From contig JAMZNZ010000002.1 in the NCBI GenBank assembly GCA_024178355.1, positions 1,097,501 to 1,161,500 of the forward strand: 64,000 bases of DNA. Reading direction: 5' to 3'. The DNA is from Maricaulaceae bacterium EIL42A08 (lineage in GTDB: Bacteria; Pseudomonadota; Alphaproteobacteria; Caulobacterales; Maricaulaceae). A program made the translations under genes and the position numbers. Shown in pieces: positions 25,402 to 34,396 of this stretch (the stretch's first letter is position 1; each line of letters begins with the position of its first letter). The notes beneath the pieces were generated by a model that saw only the letters and a list, made by a program, of their open reading frames with translations, had not been told where the DNA came from and did not search any database.

Positions 25402-26526
25402 ATGCGCATTTCCAGCGTCTTTGATTCTGGCAATATTTCAGTGATTTTGGCGAAGGACCCATCCAACATTCGCCTTGAGATCAAAAAAGATAACGGGTCA
25501 GACTTTTATCAGTGGTTCCACTTCCGCCTGTCGGGTGCAAACGGCACGCCCTGTCGCCTGGTGATCGAGAATGCCGCCGGCGCGGCCTATCCCGGTGGCT
25601 GGGAAAATTACCAGGCGGTCGCCTCCACCGATCGCGAGACCTGGTATCGCATTGAAACGACTTACGAAGATGGCCAGCTGACCCTGTCGCTGACGCCAGA
25701 TGCCGACGCCATCTGGATCGCCTACTTTGCCCCCTACTCCATGGCCCGCCACGATGCCCTGATCGCTGCGTGTCAGCATTCAGACCGGGCAAAGCTCGAC
25801 GTCATTGGCCAGACGCTCGACGGGCGCAACATGGACCGCCTGATCGTGGGCGAACCCGGCGACGGCAAGAAAACGATCTGGGTCACCGCGCGACAACACC
25901 CGGGTGAAACCATGGCCGAGTGGGCTGCTGAGGGCTTGCTTGAGCGCTTGCTAGATGACGCTGATCCGGTGGCACGCGACCTTCTGGATCGGGCAGTGTT
26001 CCACATCGTGCCGAACATGAACCCGGACGGGTCCTTCCGCGGCCATCTGCGCACGAATGCCAAGGGGATCAATCTTAACCGCGAATGGGACAAGGCCAGT
26101 CTTGAGAACAGCCCGGAAGTGCGCTGCGTGCTCGATGAGATGGCCAAGACCGGTGTGGATCTCTTCCTCGACATGCATGGCGACGAGGCTCTGCCCTACA
26201 ACTTCATCGCGGGCGCTGAAGGCGTGCCTGGCTTCACGCCAGAAGACCAGAACAAGCTGGACGGCTACAAGACCGAGTTGATGATGTTCAACCCGGACTT
26301 CCAGACCGAGCATGGCTATCCGGTCGGTGCTCCGGGCTCTGCCAACCTGTCGGTGGCGACCAACTGGATGCGCCATGCTTTTGGGTGTCTCGCCATGACG
26401 TTAGAGATGCCGTTCAAGGACAGTGCGATCACACCAGAGCCGGTTCAGGGCTGGTCTCCAGAGCGCTCCATGAAGCTTGGGGCAAGCCAGCTAGATGCCA
26501 TGCGCGCCATGCTGGATGAACTTTAA
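25402..26526 (+). CDS. M14 carboxypeptidase, cytosolic (CCP-like) type
   Basis: A 374-residue zinc carboxypeptidase without signal peptide. Residues 1-125 form the beta-rich N-domain typical of cytosolic carboxypeptidases (YQWFHFRLSGANGTPCRLVI; YSMARHD). The catalytic domain shows the zinc ligands H166 and E169 in QHPGETMAEW, H259 in LFLDMHGDE, substrate-binding N226-R227 in NLNREW, and the catalytic Glu335 in TLEMPFKD. CCP-like enzymes trim acidic tails in eukaryotes; the bacterial substrate is not known. It stands 42 bases after the prenyl synthase gene and converges with the transferase gene. Confidence 0.9.
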   Translation: MRISSVFDSGNISVILAKDPSNIRLEIKKDNGSDFYQWFHFRLSGANGTPCRLVIENAAGAAYPGGWENYQAVASTDRETWYRIETTYEDGQLTLSLTPDADAIWIAYFAPYSMARHDALIAACQHSDRAKLDVIGQTLDGRNMDRLIVGEPGDGKKTIWVTARQHPGETMAEWAAEGLLERLLDDADPVARDLLDRAVFHIVPNMNPDGSFRGHLRTNAKGINLNREWDKASLENSPEVRCVLDEMAKTGVDLFLDMHGDEALPYNFIAGAEGVPGFTPEDQNKLDGYKTELMMFNPDFQTEHGYPVGAPGSANLSVATNWMRHAFGCLAMTLEMPFKDSAITPEPVQGWSPERSMKLGASQLDAMRAMLDEL

Positions 26527-26532
26527 GCGCTG

Positions 26533-27543
26533 CTAGTTTGGTGCGATCCGTTCAACGCGCTGGTAAAGCATAATCAGGATCAGCACCCAGACAGCAAAGG
26601 CAGCAGGAACGATGCCCTCAGGTCCCTGGGCGGCCACCAGTCCTGTCAGCACGATGGCAAGCGTCAGCCCGCCATAGATCGCCGCGACGCGGCCATGGCT
26701 CCATCCTGAGCGGATCAGGCGCTGATAAGCGTGCTCGGCATGGGCGGTGAGCTTTAGCCGCCCGCCTCGCGCCCGGCGCAGCAGCGTTAAAAGCACATCG
26801 GCCAGAAACACCAGCACAAACATCGGCGCGAGCCAAAGCGCCCCGGTAAAGCCAAGATCGGCCATGGCCAGCGCGCCGCCGGCATAGGCCGCTCCAGCGC
26901 CCAGCGCTCCAGCATCACCGGCAAAGCCCTTGGCGGGCGGCTTGTTGAACAGCGCAAAGCCCGCACAGGCTGCGGCAAGCGCGACACCAATCAGGCTTGA
27001 GGCCAGCGACCCCGCGACCAGCCCGGCAACGCCCAGCCCCGCACCGGCGATGCCCAGCACAGCAGCAAGCATGCCGTCAGATCCGTCCATGAAGTTGGCG
27101 GCATTCACGACAGTGAAGATAAAGAGCACCGACCCGGCGATGCCTAGCCAGAGCGGCAAGCGCACGGCGAGTTCCGGCGTAACGCCCAGATAGCTAACCG
27201 GTGTCGCCGCCCACACCATGGCAAGGCACAGAGCCACAAAGATCACGAACTTGATGGCCTCTGACAGATCAAACAAATCGTCCGAAAAGCCGAGAGCTGC
27301 GAAGAGCCCACTGACCAGCAAGATCGCCCCCAGTGGACCGGCGCTTAAGGGGAAAAAACTTGCAGCCAGAGCGCCCGCAGCGATCCCGGCAACAAGACCG
27401 AGCCCGGCGGCACGCGGCGTTGGGCGGGTATGGGCCGAGCGCTGATTTGGAAAGTCCAGAACACCGCCACGGATCGCCAGCGCCGTAACCAGCACGGCCA
27501 CAACAAGGCTCGCGCCGATAACTGACAACAGTGCGGGCGTCAT
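26533..27543 (-). CDS. MraY/WecA-like phospho-glycosyltransferase
   Basis: A 336-residue polytopic enzyme (about ten spans) of glycosyltransferase family 4, transferring a sugar-1-phosphate from a UDP-sugar to undecaprenyl phosphate. Seen: DFPNQRSAHTRPTPRAAGLG, the metal-binding LGFSDDLFDLS (D88-D89), NAANFMDGSDGML (N150, D153, D156), GFAGDAGALGAG, and HAEHAYQRLIRSGWSHG near the C-terminus. The DVL/HxxHxYQRL form points to the O-antigen/capsule initiating (WecA-like) type rather than MraY. Its ATG overlaps the ispE stop (ATGA). Confidence 0.88.
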   Translation of the reverse strand: MTPALLSVIGASLVVAVLVTALAIRGGVLDFPNQRSAHTRPTPRAAGLGLVAGIAAGALAASFFPLSAGPLGAILLVSGLFAALGFSDDLFDLSEAIKFVIFVALCLAMVWAATPVSYLGVTPELAVRLPLWLGIAGSVLFIFTVVNAANFMDGSDGMLAAVLGIAGAGLGVAGLVAGSLASSLIGVALAAACAGFALFNKPPAKGFAGDAGALGAGAAYAGGALAMADLGFTGALWLAPMFVLVFLADVLLTLLRRARGGRLKLTAHAEHAYQRLIRSGWSHGRVAAIYGGLTLAIVLTGLVAAQGPEGIVPAAFAVWVLILIMLYQRVERIAPN

Positions 27544-28427
27544 GCCGCTGCCTGAAATGTCACTGCCTTTACCGTCCAGTCGGGATGGGCGCGTGAAAGG
27601 GCTTCAGCCGCTGTGCGGGCGTTTTCTGAGCTGTCACAAAGGCCAAAACAACTCGCACCGGACCCCGACATGCGAGCCAGCGCAATGCCAGGCGCCGCAA
27701 CCAGTGCCTCCAGGGTCTGCGCAACGGCTGGCTCAAGGGCGATGGCAGGTGTTTCCAGGTCATTACGGCCAGCACGCACCGCCGCGACCGCATCATCAAG
27801 CTTGCCAGCAACCGGAGCGCGCGCCGCCACCAGAAGCCCCGGGCGGCTGTCATCATAGGCTTTGAACACCGGCCCGGTCGGGACGGCCTTGCCCGGATTT
27901 ACGATCACAGCGGGTAGTTCCGGCCAGGCAACAAGCGGCGTAATTTTCTCACCGATCCCCGCCATCACAAGCGGTCGCGAGTGCACACAGGCGGGCACAT
28001 CAGCACCCACAACGGTGCCGATTTCGGCCAGCTGCTGTGTTGAAAAGCCAATATCCCAAACACGATTGAGAAGCCGCAGGGCTGCAGCTGCGTCCGCCGA
28101 TCCACCACCGAGCCCGGCCGCAATCGGCAAGCGCTTGGTAAGCGTCAGCGCCGCCCCAAGCTCCGGCTTCTCCGCCGCTGCGCGCAGGGCGTAGGCCGCT
28201 TTAAGAACCAGATTCTGCTTTTCGTCAGCGAGCGCCGCACCGCGCTCGCCCGCAAGCGAAAGCGTCAGCGTGTCTGCCTCGACGGCCATCAGCTCATCGC
28301 CCCAGTCAGCAAAGACCACCAGCGAATTGAGCGGGTGCATCCCATCAGCACGCGCGCGGCCCACTGATAGCGTCAGATTGACCTTCGCGGGCGCAAACTC
28401 GATAGCGGGGTGTGCAGGCGCACTCAA
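27540..28427 (-). CDS. ispE: 4-diphosphocytidyl-2-C-methyl-D-erythritol kinase IspE
   Basis: A 295-residue GHMP kinase of the MEP isoprenoid pathway. Seen: FAPAKVNLTLSVGRARADGMH, the ATP loop LPIAAGLGGGSADAAAALRL, and RMSGSGASCFGLCDS near the C-terminus. It starts with TTG at 28427, with GGAGG upstream and a TTGA overlap with the stop of the TPR lipoprotein gene, and its own stop overlaps the next gene by 4 bases. Both junctions imply translational coupling. Confidence 0.96.
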   Translation of the reverse strand: MSAPAHPAIEFAPAKVNLTLSVGRARADGMHPLNSLVVFADWGDELMAVEADTLTLSLAGERGAALADEKQNLVLKAAYALRAAAEKPELGAALTLTKRLPIAAGLGGGSADAAAALRLLNRVWDIGFSTQQLAEIGTVVGADVPACVHSRPLVMAGIGEKITPLVAWPELPAVIVNPGKAVPTGPVFKAYDDSRPGLLVAARAPVAGKLDDAVAAVRAGRNDLETPAIALEPAVAQTLEALVAAPGIALARMSGSGASCFGLCDSSENARTAAEALSRAHPDWTVKAVTFQAAA

Positions 28428-30118
28428 GATACGTCCTCCGGCCCTGCGGCCAGCCCAAGGTCCAGGCGGCGCTGCAGTAGCGCTTCCTCATCTGGATCCG
28501 GGTCAAGCTCAAGCGCACGACGCCACTGGAAACTGGCTTCCAGCTCGCGACCAACCGCAGCGTAGGCGTCGCCCAGATGCCACTGGATGGTTGCATTGGC
28601 TGGCGATTGGGCCGCAGCTCTCTCCAGCCAGCGTACCGCTTCGTCGCGCCGATCAAGCTTGAACAGGCCCCAACCATAGGAATCAAGGATGGATCCATTC
28701 TGCGGGGCCAGCGCAACCGCCTGCTCGGTCAGGCTCACGCCCTCGTCGACACGCTCGCCCCCGACAATCCAAGAATACCCAAGATGATTGAGGACCATGG
28801 GCTCTTCAGGAGCCAGCTCAAGCGCGCGCACATAATAAGGCTCTGCAGCGCTGAACCCGTGGACCGTTTCGGTACAAATGCCTGCATAAAACTGATGACG
28901 CCAGTCTGCCGGCAAGTCACCAGCTTCACTGAGATCGATGACGTTCAGATAGATCGGCAATGCGTCTTCGCACCGGCCGGAAAAGCGCAGCATGTCCGCA
29001 CGAGCCAGCTCGGCATCATACGGCGCGCCGCGTTCCAGTCTGGCGATCGCTGAAAGTGCAGCTTCATCTTCTCCCATCCGGAACCGAAGCCAGGCGGCAC
29101 TCACGCCAGCATTATACCCGTAAACGCTGCCTTCCAGCCGATCGTAGGCGGCCAGCGCCTCGCGCTCCAATTCCAGCTGTTCAAACAACTCCGCCAGAGC
29201 CATTCCGGCCCGCGCGAACCCGGGCTCGATTCTCTGTATCATGCGCAGGTAAAGTGCCGCGTACTCGGGAGGGGCCTGCATCACCAAAAAAGCGGCTGGC
29301 GCATAAAGCGCGCGTGCGGCGGCGGCTTGCTCATTGGGTAAGCGCGGTGCGCGTGCGCCTGCCTCCACCCGTTCAAGCGCAGCGGCCAGTTCAGGATCGG
29401 CCCGCGGCGCGCTGCGCGTCAGCTGCGCCTGGTAGACAAGCGCTGCATCGTCCTGGCGGCCCCTTCGCTCTAAAAACTCACCCAGCAGAATCGCTGTGAA
29501 GTCACGCAGATTTAGGGCCGCGTCTGCCGCTCGATAAGTCGCTTCCGCCTCATCAAACAGGCCCCCGGCTTCCAGGATCAATGCCCGATGGACTAGCCGG
29601 TATCCGCTAACATCCATGGGCTCATCGGCCATGCGAGTCGCCAGCGTCTGGCGCGCTTGTCGGCCACCTTTAGCAACCTCCCAGTCCGCAATAATGCTAG
29701 CGATCAAGGCACTAAAGGCGTCAGCGCCGGTCTCCGCCTCACCGCCACGACGCATGCGGGCCCCGGCGAGCCTGGCGGCATCGACATAACGATAAGACAG
29801 CTGTGATGCGCCTTCAATTGCCACTGCTTCGGCGGCGGCTGTATCGGCCAGACGAAAATCACCGGCCGTCAGCGCAGAAAGAAACGCCCGCTCGGTGACG
29901 TGCGCCGAGCCGGGATCAAAGCTTAGCGCTTCGCCATAAAGCTCAGCCGAGCGATCCAGATCACGAACCCGGTTGGCATAGCTGGCTGACAGCACCGCCC
30001 CGTAGGACGTCTGGGTGCGCTCGTCCGCAGGCAGAAAGACCGGCGCTCCAGCACAGGCTGAAGCGGCCAGTCCAACAAGGGCGATGAGCCCGGCACGCAG
30101 GGCCGGAATGGGGCCCAT
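28424..30118 (-). CDS. TPR lipoprotein
   Basis: A 564-residue protein with an N-terminal lipobox (LAASAC, Cys22) and about ten degenerate tetratricopeptide repeats from residue 40 to the end, the last ones clear (EEPMVLNHLGYSWIVGGERV; GSILDSYGWGLFKLDRRDEA; ATIQWHLGDAYAAVGRELEA). It should be anchored in the periplasmic face of a membrane. The AAGGAG site overlaps the ETF-QO stop. Function is unknown; the close link with ispE and ETF-QO is conserved-looking but not explanatory. Confidence 0.9.
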   Translation of the reverse strand: MGPIPALRAGLIALVGLAASACAGAPVFLPADERTQTSYGAVLSASYANRVRDLDRSAELYGEALSFDPGSAHVTERAFLSALTAGDFRLADTAAAEAVAIEGASQLSYRYVDAARLAGARMRRGGEAETGADAFSALIASIIADWEVAKGGRQARQTLATRMADEPMDVSGYRLVHRALILEAGGLFDEAEATYRAADAALNLRDFTAILLGEFLERRGRQDDAALVYQAQLTRSAPRADPELAAALERVEAGARAPRLPNEQAAAARALYAPAAFLVMQAPPEYAALYLRMIQRIEPGFARAGMALAELFEQLELEREALAAYDRLEGSVYGYNAGVSAAWLRFRMGEDEAALSAIARLERGAPYDAELARADMLRFSGRCEDALPIYLNVIDLSEAGDLPADWRHQFYAGICTETVHGFSAAEPYYVRALELAPEEPMVLNHLGYSWIVGGERVDEGVSLTEQAVALAPQNGSILDSYGWGLFKLDRRDEAVRWLERAAAQSPANATIQWHLGDAYAAVGRELEASFQWRRALELDPDPDEEALLQRRLDLGLAAGPEDVS

Positions 30119-30128
30119 GGCCGTCTCC

Positions 30129-31802
30129 TTACATATTCGGGTAATTCGGACCGCCCGCGCCTTCTGGCGTCGTCCAGTTGATGTTCTGGTTGGGATCCTT
30201 GATGTCGCAGGTTTTACAGTGAACGCAATTCTGCGCGTTGATCACGAATTTCGGTTCACCGCCCTCATCAGGCTCCACCCACTCATACACAGCCGCGGGG
30301 CAGTAGCGCGCCGACGGACCGCCAAAGACGTCATACTCAGAAGACTTCTGCAGGTCGGCATCGGAGAGCTTGAGGTGAATCGGCTGATCCTCCTCATGGT
30401 TGGTATTGGAGATGAAGACCGACGACAGACGATCAAAGGTCAGCACGCCATCCGGCTTGTCATAATGCTTCGGCTTGCACTTGGACGCTGGCTTAAGCGC
30501 CTCATGGTCCGCACCACCATGGCTCATCGTGCCAAAGATTGAGAAGCCGAACAGATAGTTCGTCCACATGTCCAGACCGCCCAGCGCGATACCAACCACA
30601 GTTCCGAACTTCGACCAGAGCGGCTTTGCATTGCGCACGATCTTCAGCTCTTTTTTCACCCAGCTGGCATCGTAAGCGGCTTCATAGGCGTCCAGCGTGT
30701 CGTGGCTTCGCTCAGCGCCCAGCGCTTCGACAACTGCTTCAGCGGCCATCATGCCGGTCTTCATGGCGTTGTGGCTGCCCTTGATACGCGGCACATTCAC
30801 AAAACCGGCCGAGCACCCGATCAGCGCACCGCCCGGGAAGGCCAGCTTTGGCACCGACTGGAAACCACCCTCGGTGATAGCCCGCGCGCCATAAGACAAG
30901 CGCTCCGCGCCTTCAAACATTGGTGCGATGTCAGCATGGGTCTTCAGCTTCTGGAACTCACCAAACGGGAAGAGGTGCGGGTTCTTGTAATTGAGGTGCA
31001 CCACGTAACCGATCGACACCAGGTTATCGCCGAAGTGGTAGATGAAGGAGCCACCGCCGGTCTCGTTATCGAGCGGCCAGCCCATGGTGTGCAGCACCTT
31101 GCCCTTGCGGTGGTGCTCCGGCTTGATGCGCCACAGCTCCTTCATGCCGATGCCGTATTTTTGCGGCTCCTTGCCCTCATCAAGGCCAAACTCCTTGATG
31201 AGCTTCTTCGACAGCGAGCCGCGAGCGCCCTCACCAATCAGGGTGTACTTGGCACGCAGCTCCATGCCTGGCTGGTACATGTCTTTGTGCGAGCCATCCT
31301 TGCCCACACCCATATCGCCGGTGATCACACCGCGAATGGCCCCGTCTTCGTAGATGTACTCCGCCGCCGGGAAACCGGGATAGATCTCAACGCCCATGGC
31401 TTCAGCCTTGTCGCCCAGCCAGCGGCAAAGATTGGCCAGCGAGCCCACATAGCAGCCGTGATTGTGCATGAAGGGCGGGAAGGCAAAGGTCGGCAGCTCA
31501 GCCGAACCCGCTGGCCCCAGCGCCATGAATTTGTCTTCGGTCACTTCGGTATCGAAAGGCTGGCTGGAATCCTCGCGCCAGTCGGGGATCAGCTCATCGA
31601 GCGCTTTGGGATCAAACACGACACCAGAGAGGATGTGCGCGCCAACTTCAGAGCCCTTTTCAAGCACCGCAACGGACAGGTCCTGGCCGGTCTCCTCGCA
31701 CAGCTGCTTGATCCGAATGGCCGCCGCCAGACCTGCAGGTCCAGCGCCCGCAATGACGACATCATAGTCCATGGATTCGCGTTCAATCGCCTCGTCGGCC
31801 AT
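30129..31802 (-). CDS. Electron transfer flavoprotein-ubiquinone oxidoreductase
   Basis: A 557-residue membrane-associated flavo-iron-sulfur enzyme passing electrons from ETF (fatty acid and amino acid oxidation) to ubiquinone. Seen: FAD loop VVIAGAGPAGLAAAIRIKQ, KGSEVGAHILSGVV, GCSAGFVNVPRIKGSHNAMK, and the C-terminal 4Fe-4S ligands in NCVHCKTCDIKDPNQNINW with an upstream Cys in ARYCPAAVYE. I choose ATG 31802 with CGGAG upstream; the frame from 31847 is longer but unsupported. First gene of a four-gene minus-strand chain ending with the WecA-like gene. Confidence 0.97.
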   Translation of the reverse strand: MADEAIERESMDYDVVIAGAGPAGLAAAIRIKQLCEETGQDLSVAVLEKGSEVGAHILSGVVFDPKALDELIPDWREDSSQPFDTEVTEDKFMALGPAGSAELPTFAFPPFMHNHGCYVGSLANLCRWLGDKAEAMGVEIYPGFPAAEYIYEDGAIRGVITGDMGVGKDGSHKDMYQPGMELRAKYTLIGEGARGSLSKKLIKEFGLDEGKEPQKYGIGMKELWRIKPEHHRKGKVLHTMGWPLDNETGGGSFIYHFGDNLVSIGYVVHLNYKNPHLFPFGEFQKLKTHADIAPMFEGAERLSYGARAITEGGFQSVPKLAFPGGALIGCSAGFVNVPRIKGSHNAMKTGMMAAEAVVEALGAERSHDTLDAYEAAYDASWVKKELKIVRNAKPLWSKFGTVVGIALGGLDMWTNYLFGFSIFGTMSHGGADHEALKPASKCKPKHYDKPDGVLTFDRLSSVFISNTNHEEDQPIHLKLSDADLQKSSEYDVFGGPSARYCPAAVYEWVEPDEGGEPKFVINAQNCVHCKTCDIKDPNQNINWTTPEGAGGPNYPNM

Positions 31803-31962
31803 GTTCACTCCGAAGTCTTTCAATTTTCCCCGATGCGCGCAGCTCATGGCTGGCGCAAGCTTTGTCTTCGTCTTAGCTTAGCTTGCCATATCTAGCTAGA
31901 GCATCTGCCCTGTCTGGCCAGAAGAGTTGCAGGTCCCGCTATAGAAGGTAGCCGCGTTTGCC

Positions 31963-32781
31963 ATGTCCCACCCGCTAAGCCCAGATGACATCGCCGCGCT
32001 TCAAAGCGCTGTCGACTGGTGGGCCGATGCCGGGGTTGAGGCGTTGCCTCCTCTGCCTGAAGAAACCCGGCCACAACCGCAAGCCCGCCAGGCTCCGCAA
32101 CGGCGCGAGCCGCAGCAAACATCGCGCGAACAACGCCAGACCGCCTCGCCTGCTGCCGCTCAAGCGGCAGGCTATGGCGCTCTACCCGATCAGTACGGCG
32201 CGGCCATGGCACGCGCCGCGAACGATATCGAGGCGTTAAAAGCCGCGCTTGGGGACTATAACGGCTGCCCGTTGAAAGCGACGGCGCGCAATCTGGTCTT
32301 CGCGCGCGGCAACCCTCAAGCCAAAGTCATGCTGGTTGGCGAAGCGCCGGGCCGCGATGAAGATGCTGAAGGCAAGCCCTTTGTGGGCGAGGCCGGACAG
32401 CTGCTCGACAAGATGCTGGCGGCCATCGGGCTTGATGAAACCAGCGCTTATATCACCAATCTGGTATTCTGGCGCCCGCCAGGCAATCGCAAGCCCACAG
32501 ACCAGGAGGTCGAGGCCTGCACGCCTTTCACCGCGCGCCATATCGAGCTGATCAAGCCTGATGCCCTGGTCTTGGTGGGAGGTCTCTCCACCCAGACATT
32601 GCTGGGTGCCAAGCAGGGCATCACAGCCCTGCGCGGCAAGTGGACCGACTACAAATGTGAGGATGGAACCAGCATTCCGACCCTGCCCATCTTCCATCCG
32701 GCCTTCCTGATCCGCCGCCCGCAAGAGAAGGCAAAGGCCTGGGCCGATTTGCTGAGCCTGAAGGGGAAGCTCGGCGGCTAG
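31963..32781 (+). CDS. Uracil-DNA glycosylase, family 4-like
   Basis: About 272 residues. Residues 1-75 are a Gln/Pro/Ala-rich, probably disordered extension. The UDG domain shows [20 protein letters not shown], motif [21 protein letters not shown] (residues 127-146), [16 protein letters not shown], and the His motif IFHPAFL (245-251). In family 4 enzymes four cysteines hold a 4Fe-4S cluster. Here the expected first and third positions are Tyr99 and Trp170, and only Cys102 and Cys186 remain, so the cluster is likely absent or different. Divergent from ETF-QO. Confidence 0.88.
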   Translation: MSHPLSPDDIAALQSAVDWWADAGVEALPPLPEETRPQPQARQAPQRREPQQTSREQRQTASPAAAQAAGYGALPDQYGAAMARAANDIEALKAALGDYNGCPLKATARNLVFARGNPQAKVMLVGEAPGRDEDAEGKPFVGEAGQLLDKMLAAIGLDETSAYITNLVFWRPPGNRKPTDQEVEACTPFTARHIELIKPDALVLVGGLSTQTLLGAKQGITALRGKWTDYKCEDGTSIPTLPIFHPAFLIRRPQEKAKAWADLLSLKGKLGG

Positions 32782-32784
32782 AGC

Positions 32785-33078
32785 CTAATCGCGGTCCTTA
32801 TGGAAGCGGTCGAAGATGTGCTTGACCTTGTTCCAGACCGTCGGGTGGCGCTTCAGCCAGTCGGTGATCATGGTGTGTGCGCGCTTCGACGTCGCCGCAA
32901 GCAGGATCATCGACAGGATGAAAAGCGGCAGGCCCAGCGGGATCGGCAGGAAAAAGAGCGGGATCGAGATCACAAGGAAAAAGATCGCGAGCACAATCGC
33001 AATGGAGCGCGCGATGACCTGGATCATCCCGTTCACGGGGCCTGGCCCCCTTCCATTCAACGGCTCGTTCATCGCCAC
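32785..33078 (-). CDS. Small PGPGW-like membrane protein
   Basis: A 97-residue protein with a Gly/Pro-rich start (NGRGPGPVNG), a long hydrophobic hairpin (AIVLAIFFLVISIPLFFLPI; LGLPLFILSMILLAATSKRA), and a basic helix at the end (WLKRHPTVWNKVKHIFDRFH). The P-L-P-L-G-L-P hairpin recalls the PGPGW/YbaN-like families, but identity is not certain. Converges with the UDG gene. The 220 bases before the next gene (33079-33301) show no recognisable element. Confidence 0.55.
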   Translation of the reverse strand: MAMNEPLNGRGPGPVNGMIQVIARSIAIVLAIFFLVISIPLFFLPIPLGLPLFILSMILLAATSKRAHTMITDWLKRHPTVWNKVKHIFDRFHKDRD

Positions 33079-33301
33079 CTTGTGCAGATCCTTTGCCGAT
33101 CAAACGCCTAGACTGCGACAAATAGTACCGCAATCCCGACTCGGCAATGTGGATTCCGGCTGATCCACAGCTCAACTGAACCCGGTTAGTGGCAGGCGGA
33201 CTGCGCCCGCGCAAGGTCAGATACTGAATTCGGGCATGCCTGACAGGCACGGACCGGCTAGTGTGCCCTCAACGCCACTTTGAGCCCGGAAACGCCGACC
33301 C

Positions 33302-34396
33302 ATGTCGCTTCAGTCGATCCAGATGCTTCGCGGAATTGCCGCCTTGCTCGTACTGGTTGGTCATGTGGCGCAGACCGAAATCCGTTTTCTGGACAATTCG
33401 ATAGCGCCAGCGGGCCTGATGACCGGCTTTAGCGGCGTTGACCTGTTCTTTGTCATTTCCGGCTTCATCATGGTGTATGCCACTCGTGGCTTACCGCAGT
33501 TCGACACGCCGTCCGTGGCGCGGTTTCTCTACGCGAGAGTGACCCGGATCTATCCCATTTACTGGCTTTTCAGCCTGATCATGATCGCGGCAATCGCAAC
33601 GGTTCCAGGCCTGACACGCTCGGTGAGCAATCTTGACCTGGTTGCGAGCTTTCTACTGTTGCCCAGCCAAACAGCCCCTGTGCTGGTCGTGGCGTGGACC
33701 TTGATCCACGAGATGTATTTCTACCTGGTTTTTGCCTGTTTCCTGATTGCGCCCGCGCGATGGCTGCCCACACTGCTGGCAGTATGGATCCTCGCGGTAG
33801 CACTGGCTGGGTGGGGCGCAGCAGGCAATTTGAACGCGGTAACAGCCGTGATCGCCAGTCCGCTAACGGCTGAGTTTGTTCTGGGCTGTGGTGTGGGGCT
33901 TCTGGTTATGTCGGGACGCCGCGGGCTGGCCTTACCGATGCTTCTTGCCGGCCTGAGCCTTTGGCTAGCCGCAAATGTGTATCTGACGCTTGGCCCCGGT
34001 AGCCTCACCACGCCGCACGGCTGGATGAGAGTTTTACTATGGGGCCTGCCATCGGCCATCGTGCTTTACGGGTGCGTCTGCCTTGAACTCGATCGCGGCA
34101 TTAAAGCGCCAGAAGCCCTTGTCCAGATTGGTGACTGGTCATACGCGCTTTATCTGTGTCACCTGCCCATCGTGGCGATTATCGCCAGGATATGGACGCG
34201 TTACGGCCCGGACATTGGACTATTCGACAATGTCCTGGTCATGGTGCTTGGCGCGAGTGCCAGCCTCATCATCGCCAAATATGCATTCATGCTGATTGAG
34301 CGACCAGCGCTCATCTTTGCGCGCCGAATGGGCCGCAAGCTGTTCACCAGCGCTCCGGAGGCCGGGGCGCGAGCCCCGGCCGACCGGATCTGGTAA
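33302..34396 (+). CDS. Acyltransferase 3 (OafA-like) membrane protein
   Basis: A 364-residue polytopic acyltransferase of the family that acetylates or acylates surface polysaccharides (O-antigen, exopolysaccharide). Seen: QMLRGIAALLVLVGHVAQTE with the likely catalytic His, GFSGVDLFFVISGFIMVYAT, RVTRIYPIYWLF, LVVAWTLIHEMYFYLVFACF, and about ten spans in total. No C-terminal SGNH domain. Converges with gcvPB without a gap; a strong GC hairpin (34360-34381) lies in its last codons and might serve both genes. Confidence 0.92.
   Translation: MSLQSIQMLRGIAALLVLVGHVAQTEIRFLDNSIAPAGLMTGFSGVDLFFVISGFIMVYATRGLPQFDTPSVARFLYARVTRIYPIYWLFSLIMIAAIATVPGLTRSVSNLDLVASFLLLPSQTAPVLVVAWTLIHEMYFYLVFACFLIAPARWLPTLLAVWILAVALAGWGAAGNLNAVTAVIASPLTAEFVLGCGVGLLVMSGRRGLALPMLLAGLSLWLAANVYLTLGPGSLTTPHGWMRVLLWGLPSAIVLYGCVCLELDRGIKAPEALVQIGDWSYALYLCHLPIVAIIARIWTRYGPDIGLFDNVLVMVLGASASLIIAKYAFMLIERPALIFARRMGRKLFTSAPEAGARAPADRIW

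Noticed and set aside
30702-31895. Open frame of 397 codons opposite ETF-QO
   Set aside because: Complete overlap with a highly conserved enzyme gene; no ribosome-binding site or family signature.
34360-34381. GC-rich hairpin as gcvPB terminator
   Set aside because: It lies in the coding end of the acyltransferase gene and has no T run on the minus strand.
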